Positions 32,767 to 44,164 are shown, counted from the stretch's first letter. The stretch: DNA of 64,000 nt from Pomphorhynchus laevis (GCA_012934845.2 WNNJ02001495.1:62001-126000); one strand, 5' to 3'. Notes: generated from the sequence alone by a model not told the origin. Numbers and translations are program-made.

Positions 32767-35150
32767 GTTCAGGGAAGATGAGGCGAGGCGGGAAATAAAT
32801 GGGATGGGATTGAGACAGGGGTGTGAGAGAGCAGCGTGGATACTTTGGTCTGAAGAAATGACGAATAATTATTGGGATTGATTTTGCACTACGAACAGGA
32901 TCAGAAAGGATTGAGTTAAAAGTATGCTAGATAGACTTAGAGTTACATGAATTGATGATTTTATGCTTCCAGAATGAGTTGCACTTGGTACGTAGTAGGT
33001 TAAGATAATACCGACAAAGAGCAAGATAAGAATTACACAGAGACAGAGTGAGCGAGCGAATACCAGTTCTGAAGGAGCGGAGATAGACTCGTAAAGCGTG
33101 ACGAAGTCGACGCATTGAGAGTAGGCATTGGATGTCAAACCACGATGTACGGTGCAAGCAACCGTGACGGTGATGCTTGAAGGGCAAGAGAATATCGAGA
33201 GTGGATGTAAGTTCAAAGTCTTAAAGAAAGGCGAAATCGTGAGGGGAAGATGTTATTGCGCGAGCGGATAAATACGATTTGAGTAAGGCGTCGAGGAGAA
33301 GGGGGAATACGAGATTTCTCCAAGTTCGGCATAGAATGCGGGGTGTGATTGAAAGTGAGATCAAGAGTGACGAGAAAGTGATTGGGTAGACCACGATCGA
33401 AGATGGACAGTGAGCTGTAGGCAGCAAAACGATCAAGGACAACGATAATGTCGAGTTCTCATTCAATGATATGTGTGGGCCATAAAGATGAGTTTTTAGT
33501 TGTAATGAGATATAATGTTGATGAACCGGATAGAGTCGGTAGAAAAGGGACTGTCGAGGCGAATGCTGAAGTCGCCAAAAACTAGTGAAATAAATGAGAA
33601 CAAAGAACAGTGGGTCAGGAGGTCAGCGAGTTCGTTAAAAAAATAAGGAGGTATAAGCAGATGAACCAGGAATGTATACAATGGCGAGATCCATAATGAT
33701 CGGGTTAGAAGAACGACAAGTGAGTAATTCAAAAGAACTGAAAGGGGGAGTGATTTTGTGAAGAAACGCGGAGTGACGGGCAAATGCGACATTGCCGCCA
33801 TGATTAGAGAATTTAGAAGGGGATGAGTTCAGGGGGCTGGCGGATTCGACTAATAAGCATCGGCAGAAAGCAGACCTTGAATGGAAAGATCGTCGGAATC
33901 GGGGTGCCATAATTCGGTGAGGCAGAAGAGATCGATGTATTGCTTAGTGGATAGGTTGAGGATGAAATCGGATTCATGGAGATTAGATCTAGTGTTGAGA
34001 AGGCCGGAGCAGAAACCGTGTGTGGTGGTGATAGAATCTAGCGGAAAAGTAATATAAGGGAGATGGAGCGCCATCGCATTTTTGGGTGAGTGTGGACAAC
34101 TTCAAATTTTCTTTCGATGTTTCGGATGGAGAGATATGCTCCGCCGTTTTCCTCACGACAGTGTTTTTCAATGCTGGCAGAAGAGAGTTGGGCGATTTCA
34201 GATGGGGATCGATCGGGGAAAATGCGAGTGGCTGAAGAGGACATGAGTTAAAATCGTTGGGAGAGGACAGAGGACGCATGAGAGCGATGCTTGAAAACAA
34301 TTTTCAGGAGAGGGGCTGCTAACAATTAGATTGATTAGATTTGTTTATGAGATGAATGCGACAGGATAGATGTCGTTGAAAAAGGATGGTTTACACGCAG
34401 GTTTAAGAGACGAGAGGATGGATCTGAAGGCAGAAACATCATGGTCGAGATGTGGTTGTGTAGATAAGGAGCTGGATGGAGTGATATTAGTGACAATGAT
34501 AAAACGATTGCGAGAAAGAAAGCGTTTCCGTAAAGGGGACGAGTGACGTGAGTTGGTGAAATCAGGATAGTAGAGCTGGGAGTTGAGGATATGAAGGAAG
34601 TAGGTTCGTCAGCGGGAGACGAAGAGGATAGTGATGATATAGAGGTTGGCAAGCAATGTGAGGAAAGGTTTTGAGTACAAGGATCGTGGAGGTTGATGGA
34701 AGTGATTTTGATTGATGGATGTAGGTTATTGAGACACGGAACAGGAGGGACGGGACGGGGGTGTCGGGGAGTAAAGATGACGAGGGTTGGGAAGTTGTTA
34801 TGGTGACAAGATCAGTGGTCGGAGAAAGGACATCGGAAACGACGGGATGAGTTTGAGTGGACGTGTTATTGGTTGATATTTGCTTATTGGATAGGTTGCG
34901 AATTAGTTTGTGGGCACAAAACCCATATAGGAAGTCTTCTTTAGACTTACTATTGTTGCGGGCGATTGTGGTCCAGACGCTGCAGTCGTGTGTCGAGCAC
35001 TGTACTTGTAGTTGAGCACAGTTGGTGTCGGTCGTAGCTGTTTTATTACGTCCTCCTATTAAACGTCGTTGTGTGTTGAAGCTGTTAAATTTGCTACTGC
35101 AACCGATCGGCTCGAGCGCAGCGAGCCGATCTACAACCGATTGAATTAAT
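32767..35150 (-). mobile_element. L2-like LINE copy with 5' end, ORF1, full endonuclease region and linker; RT missing
   Basis: The copy runs from a 5' UTR near 35150-35010 through ORF1 (about 34990-34050; DFLYGFCAHKL, then TRIFPDRSPSEIAQLSSASI) and the endonuclease (34074-33221; LNTRSN, DLFCLTELWHPDSDD, DLAIVYIPGSSA, VFGDFSIRLDSP) to the linker (33220-32870). It ends at 32767, before the RT. It keeps the endonuclease start that the 959-codon copy lacks, so it shows the ancestral order. Frameshifts and stops are frequent. Confidence 0.8.
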
Positions 35151-35449
35151 TAAATTGGCAGCTCCAACCAACATTTCCACGATGCAGTGATTACCAGCAT
35201 TTCAATGTGAAATGCTGGTAATTACCAGCATGTCACTATGATAGTCCTCTGTGTATTTTTGGATAAACTTCCTCAATATGTTATTTCTACCACTTACTAA
35301 CTTGTTAAATCAACCGTTTAGAATAATTGACCTTAAAAGCAGTTTGCATAATTTAGAAAACCTAAAGCCACTGATACAGATGGATTCACAATTGAACATG
35401 TCAAATATACATTTGTTATATTAAGTCAGTACTGGACATAATTTTTCAA

Positions 35450-36515
35450 AAATGTTTTTCTCGTATAATAAAAATTATTTGGATGATCGTTCTATCTTTC
35501 GTGGGAGTAATCAGTTATCAAGATACTTTAAAAACGCAGGTGATTCATCCGATCCAAGCGTTTATCGCGTTAACACCATACTCAATCATGCTTGTAAATT
35601 ATTTGCATCCACAATAATACGTTGTCTTTACGTCTATACAGACAGCCTACTCCACCTAAACAACTCGATTTTTTTGTAGCGGTTCAACTTTGTCAGCGTT
35701 ATCCGAATCTCGTGACACAATTTTCACCATTATTTTGACCCATCGTCGCCCCTACTTCATATTCATCGATTTTACCAAAGCCTTTGACAACTCAAGCGTC
35801 ATTTGCTTCTACAAAAACTCAAACTCCAATACAACATTCCTGATTGTTGTATTCCTGGAACATGTTCATTCCTGGAACATTCCTCGACACAATACACCTG
35901 ATTTTATCACCTATTACGTATTTATGAAATAAATACGTAATAGGTGATATTACGTATTATGATGAATACGTAATATTTATTATAATATTGTTATAATAAT
36001 ACGTAATATTTATTACGTGATGATAAATACATCACGTATTTATGAAATACGCATATTCGACGCGTATCTTTATCTGCATCCGTTACTTAACATAAAGGAG
36101 AATAACAAAGTGACCCACTTATCCCCATTTTATTTTCACTGTTTATTGAAAAACTGCCATTATTTTAAAGACATATATCAAATCCAAAATCCTTATTTTT
36201 GCCGATGACCTCGTGATAATCTCCGATTCCATAACAATTCTACAGACCATGTTTGACCAACTCCATGTATACTGTTTGCAAAACCACATCACCACCAATA
36301 CTGTAAAAACTCAAATAATAAAGTTTCGTCGTGGTGATCTTCTGACTCGAACTGATAAGTTATTATTAAACACTCAACCCATAGAATTAATTAAATCGTA
36401 TAAATACCTTGGCGTTCATTTAACCTTTACTTGTTCGTTTTGTTTGCACCTTGAACAAAAAGCTTGCAAGATCATTTCATCCACCTTCGCATATAGAAAA
36501 CTACAAAGTTAATCC
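35450..36515 (+). pseudogene. LINE reverse transcriptase remnants, family unresolved
   Basis: The plus strand has PYFIFIDFTKAFDNSS (RT motif A) at 35749-35800. At about 36205-36510 it has FADDLVIISDSITILQTMFD (motif C) and NTVKTQIIKFRRGDLLTRTD, then YKYLGVHLTFT. The KT-x-x-x-KFR-x-G and YLGV signatures occur in several LINE superfamilies. Motif B lies between and is disrupted by palindromic AT-rich sequence at 35905-36065. The family differs from the CR1-like and L2-like copies nearby. Confidence 0.65.
35905..36065. repeat. Cluster of palindromes around tacgtaat/atttattacgtga
   Basis: Several inverted copies of attacgtatttat, tacgtaatatttat and their complements lie in about 160 bp between two LINE RT motifs, forming potential hairpins. 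Confidence 0.8.
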
Positions 36516-37384
36516 CTTCAAGGTGCTCTACTTTTCTTTAAAGTGATGCTAGAACCAATGATTACTTTTGCCTTACCCGTCATCTTGTCCAACTTTTCAA
36601 TCCACAACTTCAAACAACTCTCATATAAATAGCACTTTGTCAAAAAGGTATTCGGCGTGTAACCGAAACTTAACTAAACACTAGTTTCAGCGCATATTCA
36701 TAAACCCTCTATTAATCGACTACCAACAGCGTATATGCTAATCAGAATCACCCTGCTTCCAGTAACAATTTCAAGAGTACATTGAATTGTCAATTATGTC
36801 GACCTTAAAATCCCCACATCAGTGAATCTCCTACAAAATTTTCAACAACAACATCACGATCAATAGATCAATCTTTATTCGCGCCTATCTTCACGATTTA
36901 CACAACAAGCTGTGACTGTCTACATCATTACCATGAACTCTCAATATGTCGTAAAATTTGTCATATTCAAAGTCCACCTATCTTACATCTGTTCTATTAA
37001 ATAATTCTTTACATTAATACCTCTTCGTCAAATAGATAGTCTAACTTAGATTCTACTATAATCTATCAATAACATAATTTGAGAATAATATGGACATCAC
37101 ATAGTAATTGTACTGATGGAATATACAGTATGTTACATCCAAATTCTGCAAAAATGTTTGACGATATAGATTATTCAAATCCGATTAGACAATAGGTTAG
37201 AGAATGCAGTGAGATCGACTGATCTTATTATTATTTCCACTCAATATAGCGGATCTTTCATAATATATAAGATCGTGCGGATTTGTATCTTAAATACTAC
37301 TTTACGCTGACAATCTGTTTATCATGACTAACACAATTTAATCAGTTCATGTATGTCTAACAATTCTCAGGCATTATTGTGACT
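36516..37384. other. No gene recognised; probably LINE 3' remains
   Basis: Short runs suggest thumb-region remains of the LINE at 35450-36515, but nothing is clear enough to assign. Confidence 0.35.
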
Positions 37385-37655
37385 TGAATAGGCTGATCGT
37401 AAATCGTAAATACATAAATGCCGAAGCCATAAAATTTCGTAAAGGAAGTAGACTAGCAACAACTGATAAGTTAATATATGGAAACAATAATATCCAATTT
37501 CGAAATCAATATACCATACATATTTAGGTGTCACAATCACTGCTCGTTATTGTTTTGGAAAGTATATTGAGTAGACACCAATTAAATTCATAGCTTCTAT
37601 GCCTACGCCTTATTCGCTAAAAATTTGTCTTTTTGTGAAGCCTTATAATTGGCTC
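37385..37655 (+). pseudogene. Second copy of the 35.4-kb LINE family, left part
   Basis: AIKFRKGSRLATTDKLIYGN and the following TYLGV match IIKFRRGDLLTRTDKLLLNT and KYLGV of the copy at 36.3 kb. AYALFAKNLSFCEAL follows. The copy is interrupted at about 37651 and resumes at 41908 with an 80-bp overlap. Confidence 0.6.
37570..37650. repeat. Left copy of an 80-bp direct repeat
   Basis: agtagacac..aaattcatagcttc.atgcct, ttattcgctaaaaa and ttgtctttttgtgaagcctt recur at 41908-41987 with few differences, flanking about 4.3 kb that includes the intact R2-like element. Confidence 0.85.
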
Positions 37656-38160
37656 TGTATTGGCTTAAGTGATATTGAATATTATGTACGTCTAAGTCGT
37701 ATTGGGATGTTGTCGGTACGTGAGAGGTTCATATCCTTGGAAATGCTATGTATATGGCATATGTCGAATGATGTGGTAGGTTATCCCACCGATGTAATCA
37801 CTAGGCGGGTAGATCAGTTGCGGGGACATAGCAGAGTCTTGTATAAATTTAGATTTGGCAGATTACCAAAAGTGTATAGACTCTCAAGAAGAGGAATTAA
37901 CATGTGGAATTCGTTGCCTGAGGAAGTCGTTGCAGCCCCCAGTTTGAGAACGTTTAAATCACGATGCTACAAATGGATACATGAACAATGCCGCCATTCA
38001 ACACTACCACTGGAATACCCTAATTAGCTACGTTGACTGACCATTTGCTTTTGTTTTATTTTTTTTGGACTCTGCCTGAATAGCCTTTTGGCTTTGGTAT
38101 GTATTTTTTTTAAAGGTAAGCCTCTAATGGGCCCTATTTGTCAATTCAAAAAAAAATAAT
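37655..38160 (+). pseudogene. CR1-like LINE ORF2 C-terminus and 3' UTR
   Basis: The 142-residue frame 37599-38027 ends with FGRLPKVYRLSRRGINMWNS then LPEEVVAAPSLRTFKSRCYK, the standard CR1-type C-terminus. The 3' UTR follows to about 38155 (ttggctttggtatgtatt, then an A-rich end). The first part of that frame (before about 37655) belongs to the interrupted LINE, not to this copy. Confidence 0.78.
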
Positions 38161-38293
38161 AATTATCTGTATGTGTAGTTATGCAAAAACTGGACGATGA
38201 AACGCCGATCTGGATCCTCTAATGCACCGGGATACCATCCTTGCGAGACGGATGCCTATTCTACAACGCAGCGTTGAAATTACATCCGAATAC

Positions 38294-41200
38294 TTAACCT
38301 CTGCTCTTTCGGCGATAGTATTCGCGATTTTTTTTCAGAAGACTTTCCGTGCCCTTACCTGCACCTCCAGAGTTCGACAACACAACAGGAATGAAAGATG
38401 CTCTTTCAATTTCGGTTATTCTTTCTAGATATTTATTTCTTTTTCGGCTTTCGTGATACTCAAAACACGCACTCGGATTCCTTGATAAATTCGACGGCGC
38501 GAGCGCATTAAAAATGCAAACATCTATTAAAGTACGTTCCGTCTTGTCACCAAACAATCCGTTGCATGATATGTCCAATCTCGCTTCTTTATCCTTAGTA
38601 GTTGTTTGTTTCAAGAAAGTTACATTTGAAGAAACAGGCGCCAGTCGAGGTTCGATTTGTACAGATGGACATATCTCAGTAAGCGTGTATGCTAAGAAAT
38701 CCCGTACCACGTCATGTCTCATAGATGGAAGTCCACCAAGTGAACACGAAAGCGAGTGCGCCAGATAATTTACTGTACCACATTGACAATAGGACGGAGC
38801 GCTTTTTGGAAGAAAACCGTATCGCGCCGCCATAGCGTCTCGAAATTCATCGTTGCTTAGCCTTGAATTCCTTTCATGCGATGGATAAACTGAAAGCCAT
38901 GATGATGCACCTTTGACTGACGAGTGTTCTATTGACCTTCTCAATAAATGATTGCAATTATCGAGAATATTATTGCGATTAATTTTACAACGGGAGATAT
39001 TTTGAGCGCGGATTAGTTTAATTATCGTATCTTGTTTTCCTTTTAGTGATTCGCCGGAGTAACCTTCCAAACATGGAGCGCATAGGGAGGTAGATGATTC
39101 ATATTCCGATTGAACCAATGCTGAAGGATCACGTATACTTACGCCACCGTCCCGGTAACTGAGGCAAAGCGTTCTCCATATAAATTCATCACTTGAAAGA
39201 TCGATATTAAACAGCTTAGATATCATCATTTTTATTCTTTCAGACAGAGGACCAATCCAATCTACAGAACATGCACAAGTTCTCAGGAGATGCGACCATT
39301 TGTGCTGAATTGATCTGATAAAAGCCGTATACGCAACCTGAACATCGAGTTCACCCATATCTACCAACCGTTCAATGGAATTCGATATATCCTGCACAAA
39401 TGATGATACAAACTGCTTAACGTAAGCGTATTTACCGATCGGGGAACCGAGAATTTTCACACCGTTTTCCATTATCGGAATATTGGTGTCACTGAATTCT
39501 GTTTGTAGCGATGTACTGTCATATCCGTTAGAGTAGATTTTACATTTTTCGGGATTGATGTAAAAACCATACTTCGGACCAAGCAACATTAACATTTTGA
39601 AAGCCGCCTTAACCATACTAGGCGGACCAACCATATTACCATCATCAGCATACCATAATTGTTCAACATTGGGGCATTTTTTTATAAGCCGGTATATTAA
39701 TGGTAGCGTTGCGGCACTGAAAGCAGCCATTGAAAAAACATCACCCTGTGTAAATCCTTCTGAAGACCATATGTATTCGTTTCCTGTAGCCATTCGAGTA
39801 GGATCTCTATACAAGTTTGACAATACGACTGATAATGCTGGACAAATATAAGGCATATTACGTAAAGCCAATTTTCTATTAATGCGATTAAAAGCATTGT
39901 CCGCGTCGATGGTGAGAAGTATGTTGTTCTCATTAGAAAGATGTGTTTTCAGAGCATGGATAACACATTCAGTTCCGGCCCGATGTGATGCACAATATTG
40001 TATAGAACCACATGCGTGTTGCAGCTGAGGCTGAACAACTTTGAGTATGGCCTTCGAAATAATTCTTCTGGAGACATCCCCGATACCTATTGGACGAATG
40101 CCATGAAGTTTGCTTAGTGGAATTAGTCGGCTTGTGGTAAAAGCCTCCATCGAAGTTTTAGGTATTTTACAAGTTGACAAATGCTTTGAGAAGAGAGCCA
40201 GTGCATCCGCTAGATTTCGCGACTCAGTTCCAAACGTAGATAGCATTGCGATCCATGCCTTCGCATCAAGGCCAGATGGGCCTGCTCCACCACTCATTCT
40301 ACAAGCAGCCGTGATAATTGAATCTGCGTCAATCGAGTCGAATGCTATCGGATGGAAGACTGCATCGTTTTTCAAGGGGGAAGAAAGGATGGCATCTTCG
40401 TCAAGTAAAGCAGGCTCTGGATGCTTGTCGAGAAGAAGTTGCCGTACTGTTTTATCCTCAATAGCATCATCGATATCCAAAGGTATACCAACTCCAGGTT
40501 CCAAATCCAATAACCTTACGGCAGTTGTCAAACGCCCGTTAAGAACGAGCTTTCTGAATGAGCGACGCCAGTCGTCCTCGATATTATCAATTTTATTTCT
40601 TTTGGAATTTTGATATTGCAGATAGCGGGCTTCGCCTAGTAGTGCACCATAATTACCGGTCTGCCAAGATTCCATCCTTCTCTGTATAAGTTCTTTTGTT
40701 TGCTTCATTTTTGAGTTTCGGCATCGTTGTAGCACGAGTTGAGGTAAAATAATCGCCAATTTAAGAGAACAACTGTCAGATGCTGCAAATTCATAGATGC
40801 GAGCCATTTCGGAAATAAACGATTTCGACGCTTGACACCTTGGTAGTCTTAACAAATTCGGCTTCCAGAGTGCCACTTCCGTGAATATCACATCGATGTA
40901 TTCAGGTGAAACACTGTTTTGATGAGATATTGACGCTTCACATTGTATGTCGTCGTTGTGGACTGGTTGGATTGGATGGACGTATTCGTTATTAAAGGTG
41001 TTATTCCGATGTCCATCGTTACAATGATTTGTGTTTATATTGGTAATATCCGCAGGATTTTCGAGTTTATTAAGGCAGTGTGCTGCCGAACAATTTGTAC
41101 AAGGATGTTTCGCTCTTGCACATTTACAGTTTTTGCATTTAGCTGCCTGTCCATTACACGTACAGCATTTGTATGTAGAGGATGGGACACCTCGAGGCAT
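38294..41200 (-). CDS. R2-like retroelement protein: Cys-rich N-terminus, reverse transcriptase, zinc knuckle and restriction-type nuclease (968 aa, intact)
   Basis: Uninterrupted frame. Residues 12-42 are Cys-rich (KCCTCNGQAAKCKNCKCARA, then CTNCSAAHC), a likely nucleic-acid-binding zinc cluster. RT motifs: SGGAGPSGLD (303-312), RPIGIGD (369-375), TIDADNAFNRI with motif A aspartate (430-440), GFTQGD as motif B (482-487, instead of G-x-PQG) and WYADDGN as motif C (516-522). C-x-C...H-x-x-x-C at 805-819 is the knuckle. RHDVVRD (828-834), EARLDIS (872-878), DVCIF (893-897) and YHESRK (915-920) fit the PD-(D/E)XK nuclease of R2-group elements. Order and size fit a target-primed retroelement with restriction-type nuclease. 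I recall the GAGPSGLD/QGD-type RT from many invertebrate proteins but cannot name its clade. All catalytic residues seem present, so the copy may be young. Start: first Met, directly before the Cys cluster. Confidence 0.85.
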   Translation of the reverse strand: MPRGVPSSTYKCCTCNGQAAKCKNCKCARAKHPCTNCSAAHCLNKLENPADITNINTNHCNDGHRNNTFNNEYVHPIQPVHNDDIQCEASISHQNSVSPEYIDVIFTEVALWKPNLLRLPRCQASKSFISEMARIYEFAASDSCSLKLAIILPQLVLQRCRNSKMKQTKELIQRRMESWQTGNYGALLGEARYLQYQNSKRNKIDNIEDDWRRSFRKLVLNGRLTTAVRLLDLEPGVGIPLDIDDAIEDKTVRQLLLDKHPEPALLDEDAILSSPLKNDAVFHPIAFDSIDADSIITAACRMSGGAGPSGLDAKAWIAMLSTFGTESRNLADALALFSKHLSTCKIPKTSMEAFTTSRLIPLSKLHGIRPIGIGDVSRRIISKAILKVVQPQLQHACGSIQYCASHRAGTECVIHALKTHLSNENNILLTIDADNAFNRINRKLALRNMPYICPALSVVLSNLYRDPTRMATGNEYIWSSEGFTQGDVFSMAAFSAATLPLIYRLIKKCPNVEQLWYADDGNMVGPPSMVKAAFKMLMLLGPKYGFYINPEKCKIYSNGYDSTSLQTEFSDTNIPIMENGVKILGSPIGKYAYVKQFVSSFVQDISNSIERLVDMGELDVQVAYTAFIRSIQHKWSHLLRTCACSVDWIGPLSERIKMMISKLFNIDLSSDEFIWRTLCLSYRDGGVSIRDPSALVQSEYESSTSLCAPCLEGYSGESLKGKQDTIIKLIRAQNISRCKINRNNILDNCNHLLRRSIEHSSVKGASSWLSVYPSHERNSRLSNDEFRDAMAARYGFLPKSAPSYCQCGTVNYLAHSLSCSLGGLPSMRHDVVRDFLAYTLTEICPSVQIEPRLAPVSSNVTFLKQTTTKDKEARLDISCNGLFGDKTERTLIDVCIFNALAPSNLSRNPSACFEYHESRKRNKYLERITEIERASFIPVVLSNSGGAGKGTESLLKKNREYYRRKSRG

Positions 41201-41445
41201 GCTTGTGTGTTATAGTGTATGTATGTTAGAGGAAATTGATGATGTAAATTTGATTGTAATCAGTTATAATTCAGTGATTTTGTAAGTAGTTTATTAAGCA
41301 GCTGTATGTTATTTTATTGTATGTTTATTAGAAACCAAATAATATGCACACTAGTCAGAGCCCTTGTATCTCGGGATGACTGCTTGAATTTTGGTTTAAA
41401 CTCGTTGTCCCGACCACAGATTCCGGATGTTTTGCAACAAAATCG
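41201..41445 (-). other. Probable 5' UTR of the R2-like element
   Basis: Lies directly upstream of the start codon on the minus strand, with no other feature. It contains 1.5 units of the 15-bp repeat at about 41302-41326. The true 5' end of the element is not determined. Confidence 0.35.
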
Positions 41446-41508
41446 TTGTATGTTATTTTATTGTATGTTATTTTATTGTATGTTATTTTATTGTATGTTA
41501 TTTTATCT
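41446..41508. repeat. 15-bp microsatellite, four perfect units
   Basis: ttgtatgttatttta is repeated four times in perfect register; a partial array lies at 41302-41326. It is upstream of the R2-like element and may be either its insertion target or part of its 5' region. Confidence 0.92.
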
Positions 41509-41519
41509 CAAACTTTTTT

Positions 41520-41885
41520 TTAAGCTGAGCTTATTGAAGGTTATAAAAACTTATTTTAAAAAAAGCTTATTGAAGCTTTTTCTGATACTCCAGAGGCTAC
41601 TTATGTAATGAATTTGATTGTTTTGCCTGGATATTATGCTTTGGTATGTATTGGAATAATAATAATAATATTTTAACAATATCCCGGTGTATACAATTTC
41701 AACGAAGAGTAGTTGGACTTTGGAACAAATGGATGGAGGGACTGTTTGCAGCAGTGGTGCCTCAGCATTCAAGTCCTTATTACGGTTGGATCCTGCTATG
41801 CCCAAGGAAGTGTCCCCGTATATATGTGAACGGTTTTTATGATTTTGTTGATTTTTATTTCAGGTGAACAGGCTATTTAAGCCCC
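41520..41885 (+). pseudogene. CR1-like LINE 3' end
   Basis: Near 41690-41810 the plus strand gives IQFQRRVVGLWNK and, in another frame, SAFKSLLRLDPAMPKEVSPY, the ORF2 C-terminal pattern. The upstream block agcttattgaagctttttctgatactcc recurs at 42957-42985. The copy differs from the one at 37655-38160. Confidence 0.5.
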
Positions 41886-41907
41886 TGCTTGTACATCTCC
41901 TGATTCG

Positions 41908-42110
41908 AGTAGACACTATGTAAATTCATAGCTTCGATGCCTATGCCTTATTCGCTAAAAAGTTGTCTTTTTGTGAAGCCTTAAAATATTTTAACAATAT
42001 TACTCCCTTCATTGGCATACGTTTTGAAAGTATATTGGATGGATATACACCTTATTGTTTTTCTAGCACAAATGTTATTTGCGTGTAAATTGCAGGACTA
42101 ATTAAATATT
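41908..42110 (+). pseudogene. Second copy of the 35.4-kb LINE family, right part, with the right 80-bp direct repeat
   Basis: The first 80 bases repeat 37570-37650. The match then goes on with the FNNITPF and RFESILDGYTPYCFSSTNVI reading, which reads as continuation of the same LINE protein. The intervening 37651-41907 is therefore an insertion (or several). Confidence 0.55.
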
Positions 42111-43060
42111 TTACTAAAATAAAAATAACTCCGGTGCTGGTGTCATATTATTATAAATTAATAATAATTTATTTATTTTTATTATTTTATGTGTCAATGA
42201 TACTACTAAATTATTATAAATAAGAAATCAAACAGAGAGACGTTACGTAAAATGTAAAATTATTGACGGTGACTCACGTCAGTGTCACTTAACCTGCGTG
42301 CATTTTTAAATCTTCAGAGTATTTGTATTTTGTAGATATGACTACAATACTTGAAGCTACAAAATGTTTTCACTTTAATGAAGATAACATCTTGATGTAT
42401 TCAAAAGTCTTCACATCATGTAAATTTGGGTGTTCTCAATGTGACTGACTGAAGCGAGCTGACCTGGTTTGTATTTAATTTTTTTCCTATTCTCGTTGGC
42501 GCAGTTTACGAAATGTTATAGCACATTGAAATTTTTTATCCTAACATAATAAAGTTTAATTACTAGCTTACATTTCATGATGCTTTTAAGGTATCGCGAC
42601 TAACAATCAATTCGCTCGAATTTCTAGGATCTTGGTTATATCTAAAATGTCTATAAATTTAATACTAAACTCCTAGACAATTTAATAGGGATAAAAATGT
42701 CTTAATTATAATTCAATCGTTAATTGTATTATCTCAGCTACAATCGAAAGTAGTTATCTTTTAAAATATTATTTTATAATATAATTATAGTAAAATAAAA
42801 ATGTATTAAATATAATATAATATATTTATTTATATAGTAATAAACTTAATAATATATTAATATAATTAGTAAATTAATATGCAAATTAAGCTAATTAAAG
42901 AAACACATCGTTTACTTTGTTTAGCATGATAAACTTGTCGAAGTAAGCAAGTTTGAGCTTATTGAAGCTTTTTCTGATACTCCATAGGCTACTTATGTAA
43001 TGAATTTGATTATGTTTTGCCTGGATATTGTATAACTTTTTATAAAACATATATTTTTAT
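42110..43060. other. AT-rich stretch with a duplicated LINE scrap
   Basis: 42955-43035 repeats 41525-41640 (gcttattgaagctttttctg, gcctggatatt). Otherwise no gene was recognised. Confidence 0.45.
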
Positions 43061-43067
43061 ATCATTT

Positions 43068-44075
43068 TCTTGATTCATCCTTAAACTGTTAAAATATTTT
43101 CAAACTTTAATATCTTACTATACACTTAACGATCAATTATCAATGAAAAACGACTATCGGTAATAAATGCTTATTACGCAAAATAGATTCAAGCGTTTAC
43201 AAAAACCAGACTTTTGAAAGGTAACTAATTTTGCCTATAAATAGAATGTATCATTTTACATATAAATCAAGAAGTTACATAAAGAATTGAAATCCTCAAA
43301 AATTATATATTTTTAATATATAAAAAATCATATATTTTTATATTATATATTCATTTTATTGATTCATCTTTAAACTTATTCATCCCTAATCATTTTATTG
43401 ATTCATCCTTAAAATCATATATTTTTATATTATATAAAATGATTAATAACTGGTTAACAAATTTATTAACTAATTTAATTCTTAATCCATTTTTAATTCT
43501 TAAATGTAAGCGGTTTAATAAACCAAGTAATAAATTACGTGGTTAATATTTATGATTATCAGTTATAATTATTTTTATATTCATTTTATTGATTCATCCT
43601 TAAACTTATTCATCCTTAATTATTCTATTGATTCATCTTTAAAATCATATATTTTTATTATATAAAATGATTAATAACTGATTAACAAATTTATTAACTA
43701 ATTTAATTCTTAATCCACTTTTAATTCTTAAATGTAAGCGGTTTAATAAACCAAGTAATAAATTACGTGGTTAATATTTATGATTATCAGTTATAATTAT
43801 TTTTATATTCATTTTATTGATTCATCCTTAAATTATATATTTTTAATATATAAAAAAATCATATATTTTTATATTATGTATTCATTTTATTGATTCATCC
43901 TCAAAAATCATATATTTTTATATTATATATTCATTTTATTGATTCATCCTTAAACTGTTAAAATATTTTCAAACTTTAATATCTTACTATACACTTAACG
44001 ATCAATTATCAATGAAAAACGATTATCGGTAATAAATGCTTATTACGCAAAAAAGATTCAAGCGTTTACGAAAAT
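43068..44075. repeat. AT-rich complex tandem repeat region
   Basis: A block starting taaactgttaaaatattttc and including acgatcaattatcaatgaaa occurs at 43080-43200 and again at 43950-44070. Inside, a roughly 240-bp unit (attcttaaatgtaagcggtttaataaaccaag..) occurs at 43430-43600 and 43668-43825. The motif tattcattttattgattcatcctta is repeated at least six times. No coding capacity. Confidence 0.88.
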
Positions 44076-44164
44076 CAGACTCTTGAAAATTAAGAAGTTA
44101 TATCAAGAATCGAAATCTTCAAAAACGAAATTATTAAGTGTTTTTTATGTGCTTCTGATCCAAA

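Noticed and set aside
32262-34990. Opposed L2-like LINE pieces as a twin-priming 5' inversion
   Set aside because: Segment order is wrong for twin priming and the two pieces belong to diverged subfamilies; an ordinary junction is more likely.
38514-41285. Plus-strand open frames opposite the R2-like element
   Set aside because: Antisense shadows without recognisable domains; the minus strand holds a complete multi-domain frame.
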